A stretch of 64,000 nucleotides of DNA from Desulfobacterium sp. (GCA_016342325.1 JAEINR010000021.1:1-64000); one strand, 5' to 3'. Positions 24,429-32,707 are shown, counted from the stretch's first letter. A program made the numbers and translations. The notes: generated by a model from the letters alone, not told the origin.

Positions 24429-25064
24429 ATGGAAAGTCTATCCAAAGGGCGTTTATCAAAGCTGCTGGTCATCGATAACTATGACAGCTTTACCTACAAC
24501 CTGGTGCAGATGTTCACGGGTTTCGACCTTGAGATCGTGGTTGTCCGGGCGGACAAGATTTCGGTGGAAGAAGCAGAGGCCCTTGACCCGTCCTATGTGC
24601 TCATCAGTCCGGGTCCCAAAGATCCGGTCCATGCCGGCGTGTCCATGGATGTGATCCGCGCGTTTTACGGCAAGCGGCCGCTTTTGGGGGTGTGCCTTGG
24701 CATGCAGTGTATCAACGAGGTGTTTGGCGGCAGAACGGTTCGGGCGCCCCTGCCGGTCCACGGAAAAAAAGACTGGATCAGCCATGGCGACCAGGGGATG
24801 TTCAAGGGTATGCCCTCTCCCTTTGCCGCCGCCCGTTATCATTCCCTGATCATCGATGGCATCAACCCAGATCTTGAGGTGACTGCCTGGAACAGCGAGG
24901 GGATCGCCATGGGGGTTGAGTTGCCCGGTGCCCGGCTGTTCGGCGTCCAATTTCATCCGGAGAGCTTTCTCACCGATCACGGTCATGTTCTCATTGAAAA
25001 TTTTATTGCAGCAGGTCAACCCGGGGTCGTCCCGGAGACAGACGCCCTTTCCCATGCCTTGTGA
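24429..25064 (+). CDS. pabA: Glutamine amidotransferase subunit of anthranilate/aminodeoxychorismate synthase
   Basis: Supplies ammonia from glutamine to a TrpE or PabB partner for tryptophan or folate synthesis. Class I amidotransferase motifs are complete: VIDNYDSFTYNLVQ, ISPGPKDPVHAG, nucleophile in LLGVCLGMQCINEVFGG, and the His-Glu pair in FGVQFHPESFLTDHG. There are 211 residues from the ATG at 24429. The tracked GTG three bases earlier is less likely. It follows priA, not trp genes, so the partner lies elsewhere. Whether it serves Trp, folate or both cannot be told here. Confidence 0.85.
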   Translation: MESLSKGRLSKLLVIDNYDSFTYNLVQMFTGFDLEIVVVRADKISVEEAEALDPSYVLISPGPKDPVHAGVSMDVIRAFYGKRPLLGVCLGMQCINEVFGGRTVRAPLPVHGKKDWISHGDQGMFKGMPSPFAAARYHSLIIDGINPDLEVTAWNSEGIAMGVELPGARLFGVQFHPESFLTDHGHVLIENFIAAGQPGVVPETDALSHAL

Positions 25065-25072
25065 GGGGGCGA

Positions 25073-25555
25073 CTATCCCAGGAGCTTGTTAAAGAAAAGG
25101 TAGGGGCCAAGATTGTCAAAGTGCTCCCGTGACGAGAACTCCGCACTGACGTAAGCGCCAGCTGAGGCGGTCACCACCACCTCTTTTTTCACCATGGACT
25201 GCTTTGCATCGTCCAGGACAAATTCCAGTTGGAGCTTGTATCCGGGGGTGATCTTCTGGTTGATGTTCAACATGATTGTCACGCCCCTGGAGTTGAGCCG
25301 CTTGACGGTCATGCGTCCGCTCCTCCTTCCATCCTCCCTGCTGGTGTAGGTGCCCCAAAGCTGCATCTTTTTATTGGTCTGTCCCAGCTGTTCCAGCACG
25401 GCACGGAAGGTGTGGCCGCAGCAGCAATGGCATTTGATCCGGGTCTTGGGCTTTTGGATGTTGTGCTGGGAGAGCTGCATGATCTTTTTTCTGTTGCAAT
25501 TGGGGCATCGCAATGTGGCCGTGTCAAGGCTGTCTATCAATATTTTGTTTGCCAT
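25073..25555 (-). CDS. Zinc-ribbon and PilZ-like domain protein
   Basis: Possible cyclic-di-GMP effector. The N-terminal ~55 residues have a CPNC...CHCCCG zinc-ribbon-like pattern. Residues ~60-155 resemble a PilZ domain: basic SREDGRRSGRMTVKRL, then LNSRGVTIML in place of the usual (D/N)xSxxG, then a beta-rich stretch. The double-Arg element is present but its spacing is not certain. It is convergent with pabA, with an 8-bp gap. The ligand call is tentative. Confidence 0.65.
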   Translation of the reverse strand: MANKILIDSLDTATLRCPNCNRKKIMQLSQHNIQKPKTRIKCHCCCGHTFRAVLEQLGQTNKKMQLWGTYTSREDGRRSGRMTVKRLNSRGVTIMLNINQKITPGYKLQLEFVLDDAKQSMVKKEVVVTASAGAYVSAEFSSREHFDNLGPYLFFNKLLG

Positions 25556-25798
25556 AGTATACTCCGTATCATTATGGTTGACTGTCCGGGCTGGCCACGG
25601 ATGGTATGGCTGCCTCTGAAGAGTTTCTATTTCACAATTTGTGCCATAATTAATAAAATGTTTGATCTTGCGGAATTTATTGACTATTGTTGAAGAAATG
25701 GCGGTTTTGGACTGGAGTTGATCCTGGAGTTGGTGACGCTATAAAGCATTAAGCCGTTCTATTTTATCAATATGGTGATATCTCATTAGGTGGTAACA

Positions 25799-27352
25799 AT
25801 GGAAAATTCTTCGTTTGATCTGTTTAAATCCTTTGCAGGGGAGCTTGACCCTGAACGTCTGCAAAAAAAGTTTCTCAAATCCCTGCTCAAGCTTCAGAAT
25901 GTCCAAAGGGGATCGATCTGGATCAAGAAGAACGAAAGTTACGAGTGCATTGAGGCCGTTGGTGCGGAAGGGGACAACATCAAGGGTGTCCGCCTCTCCA
26001 CCGGGCAATCCAGCATCGTGGGCTGGGTGATAGAGAACGGAAAGATGACGGTTTCCGATCCTGGCCGGGATGAACGCCATTATCGGGAGCTTGAGGAGAA
26101 CCTTGCCGTAAAGAGCAGTCTCATCCTCTGTTTTCCCCTTTTCCTTAAGGATCGATCCGTGTACGGGGCGGTCCAGATCATCGACACCACCCCGGATAAG
26201 AGTCACATCAACCTTGATAAGCGTTATCTAGAACACCTGCAGAACCTGGTGGACATCGGGTCCGTGGCCCTGGGCAATGCGGTTCTCTACCGGGAAAAAC
26301 TTGAGGAGGCCGAGAGTCTCAAGAACGCCCTCAAGGAGTATCAAGGGGAGACGCCCATCGTGGGGCAGAGCAGGGCCTTCCAACAGAGCCTGGCCCTTGT
26401 TAAGAGCTATGCCGGGTCAGACTTCCATGTGTTGATTACAGGGGAGAGCGGCACCGGAAAGGAGCTTGTGGCAGAACGGCTTCATTGCTCCGGGCTTCGT
26501 AAAAACAATCCCTTCCTGGTCCAGAACTGTAGCTCTATTCCTGATACCCTGCTTGAGAGTGAGCTGTTCGGCTATAAAAAAGGCGCTTTTTCAGGGGCGG
26601 TCAGGGACAAGAAGGGGCTGTTCGAAGCGGCCGACGGGGGCACGGTGTTCCTGGACGAGATCGGGGACATGCCCATGAACATCCAGGCCAGCATCCTGCG
26701 GGTGCTCCAGAACAACGAAGTCAAACCCCTTGGTTCCACCCGGGTGAGGCATGTGGATGTGCGGATCATCTCTGCCACCCACCGGGATATCAAGAAGATG
26801 GTTGCCGAAAACACCTTTCGCCAGGATCTCTTTTACCGCCTGGCCGTACTGCCCATCCACCTTCCCCCCCTGCGGGAGCGGCGGGAGGATATCCCGCTTC
26901 TGGTCAAGCATTTTCTCGCCAAGGAAGGGGCAAAGGCTGGCGTTTCACCCAAAGGGGTGGGGTCCGAGGCCATGCGACGGCTCACTGCCTGGTCCTGGCC
27001 GGGCAACATCCGGGAACTTGAGAATCTCATCAAATACCTCATGGTGGTGACCGACGGTGAAACCATTGATCCTGCGGCCATCTCCCTGGATTTTGAAACC
27101 GCCGCCATGGGTGGCGATACGGTGATCCCCCAAGGCCCGGTGGGGGAGGCCCGGTTGCCGGCCAGGGTGACCCAGGCCGGGGAGATCGATTTTGGAACGT
27201 GCACCTGGCTTGAAGTGGAAAAAAACTATGCCCTGTATCTCCTTGGAAAGAACTCCTGGAACGTCACCTGGGCGGCCAGGGATTCTGGCCTGAACCGTTC
27301 CACCTTTGCCTCCCGCCTCCGGCGGCTGGGTATTCGAAAACAGAAACGGTAG
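25799..27352 (+). CDS. Sigma-54-dependent transcriptional activator with GAF sensor
   Basis: Enhancer-binding protein that opens sigma-54 promoters. Residues ~15-165 form a GAF domain (QSSIVGWVIENGKMTVSDPG). Residues ~185-420 are the AAA+ module with Walker A TGESGTGKELVAERLH, Walker B GGTVFLDEIGDM and the sensor region. The sigma-54 contact loop reads GAFSGA, not GAFTGA. Residues ~475-515 are a Fis-type helix-turn-helix (NVTWAARDSGLNRSTFASRL). The ATG at 25799 has AGGTGG upstream and is preferred to the tracked GTG nine bases before. It has no adjacent partner kinase. Its targets are unknown. Confidence 0.92.
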   Translation: MENSSFDLFKSFAGELDPERLQKKFLKSLLKLQNVQRGSIWIKKNESYECIEAVGAEGDNIKGVRLSTGQSSIVGWVIENGKMTVSDPGRDERHYRELEENLAVKSSLILCFPLFLKDRSVYGAVQIIDTTPDKSHINLDKRYLEHLQNLVDIGSVALGNAVLYREKLEEAESLKNALKEYQGETPIVGQSRAFQQSLALVKSYAGSDFHVLITGESGTGKELVAERLHCSGLRKNNPFLVQNCSSIPDTLLESELFGYKKGAFSGAVRDKKGLFEAADGGTVFLDEIGDMPMNIQASILRVLQNNEVKPLGSTRVRHVDVRIISATHRDIKKMVAENTFRQDLFYRLAVLPIHLPPLRERREDIPLLVKHFLAKEGAKAGVSPKGVGSEAMRRLTAWSWPGNIRELENLIKYLMVVTDGETIDPAAISLDFETAAMGGDTVIPQGPVGEARLPARVTQAGEIDFGTCTWLEVEKNYALYLLGKNSWNVTWAARDSGLNRSTFASRLRRLGIRKQKR

Positions 27353-27359
27353 CCTGTGT

Positions 27360-28268
27360 CTACAGGCGTTTGATTCTGCCCGCAACATGGGGGAGGCCTG
27401 AGTTCGCGTCCCTCAGTTCAAACGACACCGTGTTGCCAAAGGTTTCATACCCCAGGGCCACCCTGGCCGGCAGATAGACCGGCAGCTTGAACCCGGCTTC
27501 AACACCCATGGGAAATTCAAAGGCGGTTTTGCTTTGGATGGCGGCAAGGCTCCTTGCAAGCGTAAACATGCCATGGGCAATGGGGGATCTGAAGCCCAGG
27601 AGCCTGGCCGAAAACCCATAGAGATGGTGGGGATTGTAGTCGTTGGATGCCCGGGCATAGGCCCGGCCGGTCTCTTCGGCAAGGTCAAAGATCTCTTTCA
27701 CCGGCAGGCGGGTCTGGCGTGGGTTTTGTTTTTTCTTTCTCCTGGATCCCGTTGCCCTGCGTCTAGAGAGAAAGGTGGCCACCCCTTCCCACACAAGCCC
27801 ATTGTCGGATCTTACCTCAAGAAAGCACTCCAATGTCACTCCCTTGTCGCTGGTTGTCATGCGCTTCAGTCCGCATTGGGCGTCCAGGATCTCTTTTTCG
27901 TCCACGGGCCTGTGCTGAACTAAGTTTTGGTGGGTATGGATCAGGCCCATGGGGCTGATGGGGAAAAAGGGGGAGGTGATGAGTTTGCCCAGCATGCCGA
28001 CGAACAGGGTTTCAAGGTAAATGGCCGGCAGCACGGTCTGGTCCATGGGTTCACAGCACACCCGCCGGAACGCTTTGATCCGTTCAGGGTCGGGCTGGAT
28101 GCGGTCCATGGAGACCCGCATGCCGTGGATCTTTTGGTCTGTCAATGCGCCCTGGCGTTTCGAAAGGGAGACCAGCAGGGCCTTTGAAAAAACGTTTCCC
28201 ATGGAGGGGGCGTTGGAAAGGGTCAGCGCGATCTCCGGGGTTGCAAGTTCCACTCTCTGTGTTTCCAT
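27360..28268 (-). CDS. MaoC-like hydratase/dehydratase family protein
   Basis: Hot-dog fold enzyme acting on 2-enoyl or 3-hydroxyacyl-CoA/ACP thioesters. The C-terminal domain has the hydratase signature YARASNDYNPHHLYGFSARL followed by FRSPIAHGMFTLAR, so the catalytic Asp and His are in place. Residues 1-150 form a second, diverged hot-dog-like region (QTVLPAIYLETLFVGMLGKL). This matches two-domain MaoC proteins of ~300 residues. Between the two is a basic stretch rich in Arg and Lys (SRRRATGSRRKKKQNPRQ). It is convergent with the sigma-54 activator and 15 bp after the ybaK stop, so it is in one unit with ybaK. The substrate is unknown. Confidence 0.8.
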   Translation of the reverse strand: METQRVELATPEIALTLSNAPSMGNVFSKALLVSLSKRQGALTDQKIHGMRVSMDRIQPDPERIKAFRRVCCEPMDQTVLPAIYLETLFVGMLGKLITSPFFPISPMGLIHTHQNLVQHRPVDEKEILDAQCGLKRMTTSDKGVTLECFLEVRSDNGLVWEGVATFLSRRRATGSRRKKKQNPRQTRLPVKEIFDLAEETGRAYARASNDYNPHHLYGFSARLLGFRSPIAHGMFTLARSLAAIQSKTAFEFPMGVEAGFKLPVYLPARVALGYETFGNTVSFELRDANSGLPHVAGRIKRL

Positions 28269-28283
28269 GGGCTCTCCTTTTCT

Positions 28284-28751
28284 CTATTTGGCGATATGGG
28301 CAAAGCTGCCCGATGTCAGGTTTTTGAGATCTTCCGGGTCAAGCTCAATGTCAAGGCCACGGCGACCGGCACTTACATAGATGGTGCCGTGGGTCCGGGC
28401 TGAATCGTGGAGCACGGTTTTCAGCCTTTTCTTCTGGCCCAGGGGGCTCACTCCCCCCAGCACATAGCCGGTGGAGCGCTGGACATGGTTTTTGTCGGCC
28501 ATCTTGGCCTTCTTGGCGCCAAGGGCTTTGGCTGCGGCCTTCAGGTCCAGCTGGTTTGTGACCGGAATCACGCACACGGCAAGGGTTGAGCCGTCCAGCT
28601 CAACCACCAGGGTCTTAAAAACTTTTTCCGGTGCCACACCGAGCTTTTTGGCCGCCTCTTCGCCGTAGGAGGCCGCATTGGGATCGTGGTCATAGGGGTG
28701 GAGTGTATATTCTATCTTTGCTTTTTTCGCGCTCTTGATTCCAGGGGTCAT
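28284..28751 (-). CDS. ybaK: Cys-tRNA(Pro)/Cys-tRNA(Cys) deacylase YbaK
   Basis: Trans-editing hydrolase that clears Cys from tRNA(Pro). The YbaK/EbsC core runs from KIEYTLHPYDHDPNAASYGE through KVFKTLVVELDG, AVCVIPVTNQLDLKAAAKAL and TGYVLGGVSPLGQKKRLKTV. The last segment is typical of bacterial YbaK. Length 155 is standard. It lies upstream of the MaoC-like gene in the same direction. Confidence 0.93.
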   Translation of the reverse strand: MTPGIKSAKKAKIEYTLHPYDHDPNAASYGEEAAKKLGVAPEKVFKTLVVELDGSTLAVCVIPVTNQLDLKAAAKALGAKKAKMADKNHVQRSTGYVLGGVSPLGQKKRLKTVLHDSARTHGTIYVSAGRRGLDIELDPEDLKNLTSGSFAHIAK

Positions 28752-28900
28752 GGGTCTTCCCTTGTGTAATGTTTTACATATTTTCCCATGGATTCACTAT
28801 CAACATCACACTTTCTTGTAAAGGGATATTCGGCCGGAACCCCTCTGGCGGGCCGGTACCGAACCGGATGGGATCAAGAATCGTGAACCGGTCTGGAAAA

Positions 28901-29007
28901 GTGTTCAAAATTTTAAACTCAATGGTAACATTGTTTTTATCTATTTATTTCAGGGGGTTATATCTTTGATTTGGGTGGAAGACACCTGGCGTGTTCAAAA
29001 ATTTGAA
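28901..29007. repeat. Pair of GTGTTCAAAA direct repeats upstream of a sigma-54 promoter
   Basis: GTGTTCAAAATTTTAAAC at 28901 and GTGTTCAAAAATTTGAA at 28991 are 90 bp apart. The second includes the palindrome TTCAAA-AA-TTTGAA. They lie 150-240 bp upstream of the sigma-54 promoter at 29139, the range where enhancer-binding proteins usually bind. The rest of 28752-28900 shows nothing recognisable. Confidence 0.4.
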
Positions 29008-29138
29008 TTTTCAAGGGGGGCCACGGTCCTGTTTTCGTGGGCCGTGTGATGGCTATGGGTTTTGTTTATAGAAATAAACCCTTTGATTACAGCGATCTAT
29101 CTGGAATGCTGTGATTTTTTTGGGTGCGTTTTAGTTTT

Positions 29139-29154
29139 TGGCAAGCAACTTGCA
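29139..29154 (+). promoter_or_regulatory. Sigma-54 (-24/-12) promoter
   Basis: TGGCAAGCAACTTGCA matches the sigma-54 consensus, with GG and GC separated by exactly 10 bases. Transcription would start near 29165. An imperfect inverted repeat (ATTACAGC / GCTGTGAT, 29086-29115) lies just upstream. Confidence 0.7.
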
Positions 29155-29164
29155 TTAGCTTAAG

Positions 29165-29245
29165 GGTAAGTTAGCAGAAATGTTAATTTCATCTTTTTTC
29201 TCCTTTTCTTAAATCGGCTGTCCGGATTTTCCGGATGGCCTTTTT
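29165..29245 (+). ncRNA. Candidate sigma-54-driven small RNA (about 80 nt)
   Basis: The stretch starts where the sigma-54 promoter would initiate and ends in a terminator hairpin. It has no ORF of note. Its middle is pyrimidine-rich and single-stranded-looking (TTTTTTCTCCTTTTCTT), containing CTCCTT, the complement of the AAGGAG ribosome-binding site. An 80-nt RNA with an anti-Shine-Dalgarno region and a U-tailed hairpin resembles Hfq-type regulators. The alternative is a terminated leader of aapJ, which starts 180 bp further on. Confidence 0.5.
29216..29245 (+). terminator. Rho-independent terminator
   Basis: GGC-TG-TCCGG, loop ATTTT, CCGGA-TG-GCC, then TTTTT. It closes the transcript from the sigma-54 promoter at 29139. 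Confidence 0.75.
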
Positions 29246-29269
29246 AAGTTTTATGGGGTCATCATCTCT

Positions 29270-29298
29270 GGGGTCAGGCCTAGCTTATTGCCCTTATT
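29270..29298 (+). repeat. GGGGTCAGGCCTAGCTTATT dispersed repeat, copy 1
   Basis: GGGGTCAGGCCTAGCTTATT followed by GCCCTTATT. The same 29 bases recur at 32545-32573, so the aapJQM operon is bracketed by direct copies. Related copies lie at 32582-32650 and, inverted, at 53884-53945. Confidence 0.8.
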
Positions 29299-29341
29299 GA
29301 AAACACCTATGAAGAACACTCCGGACATCTGAATTACCGAT

Positions 29342-29371
29342 TTGACACTGCTTTGGAAAGTCATGTAGAAG
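29342..29371 (+). promoter_or_regulatory. Possible sigma-70 promoter for aapJ
   Basis: TTGACA at 29342, an 18-bp spacer and TAGAAG as a weak -10, about 55 bp before the aapJ start. The -10 match is poor. Confidence 0.3.
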
Positions 29372-29424
29372 ACACCACTCAATTTGAGTCTTTGACCTAT
29401 AATTCTGAAGAGAGAGTTCTGTTT

Positions 29425-30441
29425 ATGAAACACCTGAAGTTCATGTCCTTCCTTGTCGCCCTGCTGTCTGTTGCCGGAATCGCCCATGCGGGTAAAACCC
29501 TGGATGCCATAAGATCCAAAGGATATGTTCAAGCCGGGGTCAATACCGGCGCCCCTGGGTTCTCCATGCCCGACAACCAGGGAAAATGGCACGGCCTGGA
29601 TGTGGATATCGCCCGGGCCGTTGCTGCCGCCCTTTTCAATGATCCCGAAAAAATTCGATTTACCCCGCTTTCCACCCAGCAGAGAATCCCGGCCCTCCAG
29701 TCGGGTGAAATAGACATCCTTTCCAGGCAAACCACCCTGACCCTCTCCCGGGACACGGCAATGGGAATCGAGTTTGTCTCACCTGTATTCTATGACGGCC
29801 AGAGCTTCATGGTTCGAAAGGAGATGGGGATCAAAGAAATTAAGGAACTGGACGGGGCAAGTATCTGCATCCTGCCCGGTTCCACCACGGAGATGAACGT
29901 GGCCGACTATTTCCGGGCCCATGACATCTCCTTCAAGCCGGTCCAGATCGAAAGCAGGGAGGAACTTCTCAAGGCCTTTGTTTCCGGTCGATGCGACTGC
30001 CTGACCAACGATGCCTCTTCCCTGGCCAGCCAGCGAACCATTACGGGGAATCCTGACGCCTATATGATCTTTCAGGAGTTCCTCTCCAAAGAGCCCCTTG
30101 CCCCGGCCGTGCGACAGGGAGATTCCGCATGGAAAAATATCGTTAAATGGACCATCTTTGCTTTGATCGAAGCGGAAGATCTCGGCATCACATCCGGGAA
30201 TGTAGACACCATGCTCAAGAGCAACAACCCCAGGATCAAACGGTTCCTCGGCGTCACCCCGGGCAACGGCAAAAGCCTTGGGTTGTCCGAAGATTGGGCC
30301 TGCAACATGGTTCGCCATGTGGGCAATTATGGCGAAGTGTTTGAGAGAAACCTTGGAAAAACCACCCCCCTTAACCTGGATCGGGGTCTCAACGCATTGT
30401 GGAAAAACGGCGGCCTCATGTATGCCCCTCCGTTTCATTAA
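29425..30441 (+). CDS. aapJ: General amino acid ABC transporter substrate-binding protein (AapJ type)
   Basis: Periplasmic binding protein of the AapJ/BztA family, which captures a broad range of L-amino acids. The tracked start (29353) adds a non-signal extension. The ATG at 29425 gives MKHLKFMSFLVALLSVAGIA, a clear signal peptide cut near AHA, with GAGAGAG upstream. Family features are the KTLDAIRSKGYVQAGVNTGA opening, GLDVDIARAVAAALF and the ligand region SRQTTLTLSRDTAMGIEFV. At 338 residues it matches AapJ, which is longer than other polar amino-acid binding proteins. It is followed by two permease genes. Confidence 0.92.
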   Translation: MKHLKFMSFLVALLSVAGIAHAGKTLDAIRSKGYVQAGVNTGAPGFSMPDNQGKWHGLDVDIARAVAAALFNDPEKIRFTPLSTQQRIPALQSGEIDILSRQTTLTLSRDTAMGIEFVSPVFYDGQSFMVRKEMGIKEIKELDGASICILPGSTTEMNVADYFRAHDISFKPVQIESREELLKAFVSGRCDCLTNDASSLASQRTITGNPDAYMIFQEFLSKEPLAPAVRQGDSAWKNIVKWTIFALIEAEDLGITSGNVDTMLKSNNPRIKRFLGVTPGNGKSLGLSEDWACNMVRHVGNYGEVFERNLGKTTPLNLDRGLNALWKNGGLMYAPPFH

Positions 30442-30467
30442 GATCGTTTGAAAAACACCATTCTCTT

Positions 30468-30490
30468 GGGTCCGGGCATTGCCCGGACCC
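30468..30490 (+). promoter_or_regulatory. Intercistronic hairpin between aapJ and aapQ
   Basis: GGGTCCGGGC-ATT-GCCCGGACCC, perfect 10-bp arms with a 3-nt loop and no T-run. The tracked start codon of the next ORF (TTG at 30479) falls in this hairpin, which argues against it as the true start. Confidence 0.65.
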
Positions 30491-30541
30491 GGGAGCTGCT
30501 ATTCTTTTGACCGCGCCCAGCCCCTGAGACATAAAAATCCA

Positions 30542-31552
30542 TTGAGAAAAACCCTCCATACGAAAAGAACGTTATTCCTGCCGTTGCTCTTAACAGGGTG
30601 TCTGCTGTGCATCTCCTGGCACCTGTACAAAAATGTCTCGGCCAACCTGGCCCGCCAGGCCATTACCACGGGATTTGAATTCCTCACCCATGAAGCGGCA
30701 TTTGAGATCGGTGAGTCCCCCATCTCCTTTTCGGCTGCAGACAGTTATGCCAGGGCCCTGGTGGTGGGATTCTTAAACACCCTCAAGGCGGGGTTGGCCG
30801 GCATGGGCGTGGCGCTTGTTCTGGGACTTGCCGTGGGCATGGCCCGGCTCTCCTCCCACAGCCTTGTCTCGTTTGCTGCCGCATGCCATGTGGAACTCCT
30901 TCGCAATGTGCCGGCCCTGTTGCAGCTTTTTTTCTGGTACGCCATTCTTAATTCCCTGCTGCCTTCTCCCCGCCATGCATTGAATCCCTGCTGGGGGGTC
31001 TTTCTCAGCAACCGGGGGATCATGTTCCCCGCCCTTGAATTCCATCTGGCCGAATCCGTCGGCGGGATCTTGGGGGGTGTTTCCCTGGGCTGGAGCGTTC
31101 CGTGCCTGGCGGGGTTCAATTTCAAGGGGGGCACGACCTTTTCCCTTGAATTTACCGCCCTGGTCCTGGGGCTTGGGGTCTACACCTCGGCCTTTGTGGC
31201 AGAGGCGGTGCGGGCGGGGATCACCGCCATTGGCCGGGATCAGTGGGAGGCGGGCAAAGCCCTTGGCATGCATCCATCCGTGGTGTTCAGGCGGATCATA
31301 TTTCCCCAGGCCCTCAGGGTGATTATTCCCCCGGTGACCGGGCTCATGCTGGGGCTTATGAAAAACAGCTCCCTTGCGGTTGCCATTGGGTATCCGGATT
31401 TTCTTTCCATCGGCAACACCGCCATCAACCAGACCGGCCAGGTGGTGGAGGGGGTGATGATCATCATGGTGGTTTATCTTGCTTTAAGCCTCGTCACCTC
31501 GTTTGCAATGAAAAAATATGACGCCTACATTTCAAAAGGGTGGATAGGATGA
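30542..31552 (+). CDS. aapQ: General amino acid ABC transporter permease (AapQ type)
   Basis: Inner-membrane permease subunit of the HisM/GlnP family. There is one N-terminal helix (RTLFLPLLLTGCLLCISWHL). The permease core follows, with the EAA-type loop AVRAGITAIGRDQWEAGKALGMHPSVVFRRII and several membrane segments. The tracked TTG at 30479 is buried in a hairpin, so the in-frame TTG at 30542 is offered as start, though its ribosome site is weak. This gives 336 residues. AapQ normally is ~390-400, so it is somewhat short. It overlaps aapM by 4 bp. Confidence 0.82.
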   Translation: MRKTLHTKRTLFLPLLLTGCLLCISWHLYKNVSANLARQAITTGFEFLTHEAAFEIGESPISFSAADSYARALVVGFLNTLKAGLAGMGVALVLGLAVGMARLSSHSLVSFAAACHVELLRNVPALLQLFFWYAILNSLLPSPRHALNPCWGVFLSNRGIMFPALEFHLAESVGGILGGVSLGWSVPCLAGFNFKGGTTFSLEFTALVLGLGVYTSAFVAEAVRAGITAIGRDQWEAGKALGMHPSVVFRRIIFPQALRVIIPPVTGLMLGLMKNSSLAVAIGYPDFLSIGNTAINQTGQVVEGVMIIMVVYLALSLVTSFAMKKYDAYISKGWIG

Positions 31553-32541
31553 TGAAAACAGACCTGGCAGGTTCGGTAAAAAAGAGGGTCAAGGAGTGGT
31601 TCGATACCCCCCTCCATTGCCTTTTTACCCTGATCATCGCCCTTCTCGTCTGGAAAGCCGGTGTCCCCTTTCTCAAATGGGCGATCTTCAACGCCAACTG
31701 GGGATTTGTCAGGGAGAACCTTCGGTTTATCCTTTTTGGTTTCTATCCCCCCCAGGAGCAGTGGCGCCCCCTTGTGGCCATGGTGCTGCTTGGGGTAACG
31801 GGCGCTGTCACCGTCCAGGCAAGGCTCTCTTGTAAAGCACTTGCGGGGATGTGGGCGGGATTTTGTATTATGGCTGCATTTCTTCTGTACGGTGGCTTTT
31901 CACTCCTTGTGCCGGTGGAGAGCGCAAGGTTCAGCGGACTTCCCCTGACCCTGATTCTTTCGGTCACCGGGATCGCCGTCTCTTATCCCCTGGGCATTCT
32001 CCTGGCCCTTGGACGAAACTCACGTGCTCCTGTCCTGGGGGGCGTGACCCTTGTGTACATCGAAATTTTCCAGGGGGTGCCCCTGATCAGCCTCTTGTTT
32101 GTCTCGTCCATGCTTTTTCCTTTGTTTCTGCCGGAGGGGGTCAGCGTGAGCAAGCTTTTAAGGGCGGAAACCGCCATCATCCTCTCTTCTTCGGCTTATA
32201 TCGCCGAGGCGGTTCGGGGCGGTCTCCGGGCCGTAGAAAAGGGGCAGTACGAGGCGGCAAAAGCCACGGGCATGAACCGGATCGGCACTCTGTGGTATGT
32301 GATTCTTCCCCAGGCCCTGCCCATTGCCATGCCGGCCACGGTTAACCGTTTCATCACCCTTTTCAAGGATACCTCCCTGGTTATCGTTGTGGCCCTGTTC
32401 GATCTTCTGAAGACGTCCCAGACGCCCCTGGCCAATCCCAAGTGGATGGGTGCCAGTGCCGAGGCCTACCTCTTTGCCGCCATGATCTATTTTTGCTTCT
32501 GCTTCACCCTGTCCCGGGTGGGCAAACGATTTGAAATGTGA
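31549..32541 (+). CDS. aapM: General amino acid ABC transporter permease (AapM type)
   Basis: Second permease subunit, forming the heterodimeric channel with AapQ. The permease core is in the C-terminal two thirds, with the EAA loop AVRGGLRAVEKGQYEAAKATGMNRIGTLWYVILPQ and downstream KDTSLVIVVALFDLLKT. The ATGATG at 31549 overlaps the aapQ stop and has AAAGGGTGG upstream. The length of 330 residues is slightly short of the usual ~380. The ATP-binding subunit AapP, normally next, is missing; repeat DNA follows at once. Confidence 0.88.
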   Translation: MMKTDLAGSVKKRVKEWFDTPLHCLFTLIIALLVWKAGVPFLKWAIFNANWGFVRENLRFILFGFYPPQEQWRPLVAMVLLGVTGAVTVQARLSCKALAGMWAGFCIMAAFLLYGGFSLLVPVESARFSGLPLTLILSVTGIAVSYPLGILLALGRNSRAPVLGGVTLVYIEIFQGVPLISLLFVSSMLFPLFLPEGVSVSKLLRAETAIILSSSAYIAEAVRGGLRAVEKGQYEAAKATGMNRIGTLWYVILPQALPIAMPATVNRFITLFKDTSLVIVVALFDLLKTSQTPLANPKWMGASAEAYLFAAMIYFCFCFTLSRVGKRFEM

Positions 32542-32542
32542 A

Positions 32543-32650
32543 ATGGGGTCAGGCCTAGCTTATTGCCCTTATTATAAAAAAATGGGGTCAGGCTTAACCT
32601 GTTGGTTTATTGCTCTTATTGTGAAATGGGACCAGGCTTTGCGTATTGTT
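32543..32650 (+). repeat. Cluster of GGGGTCAGGC-type repeats after aapM (three copies)
   Basis: ATGGGGTCAGGCCTAGCTTATT starts at 32543, ATGGGGTCAGGCTTAACCTG at 32582 and the diverged ATGGGACCAGGCTTTGCGTATT at 32626. Each ends in a TTATT- or TATTG-like tail. The first copy starts one base after the aapM stop. Confidence 0.75.
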
Positions 32651-32707
32651 TAATTTGACCATGTAATATTTGCAGGAAACGCCATCGCACACGCCTGGCC
32701 CCGTACA

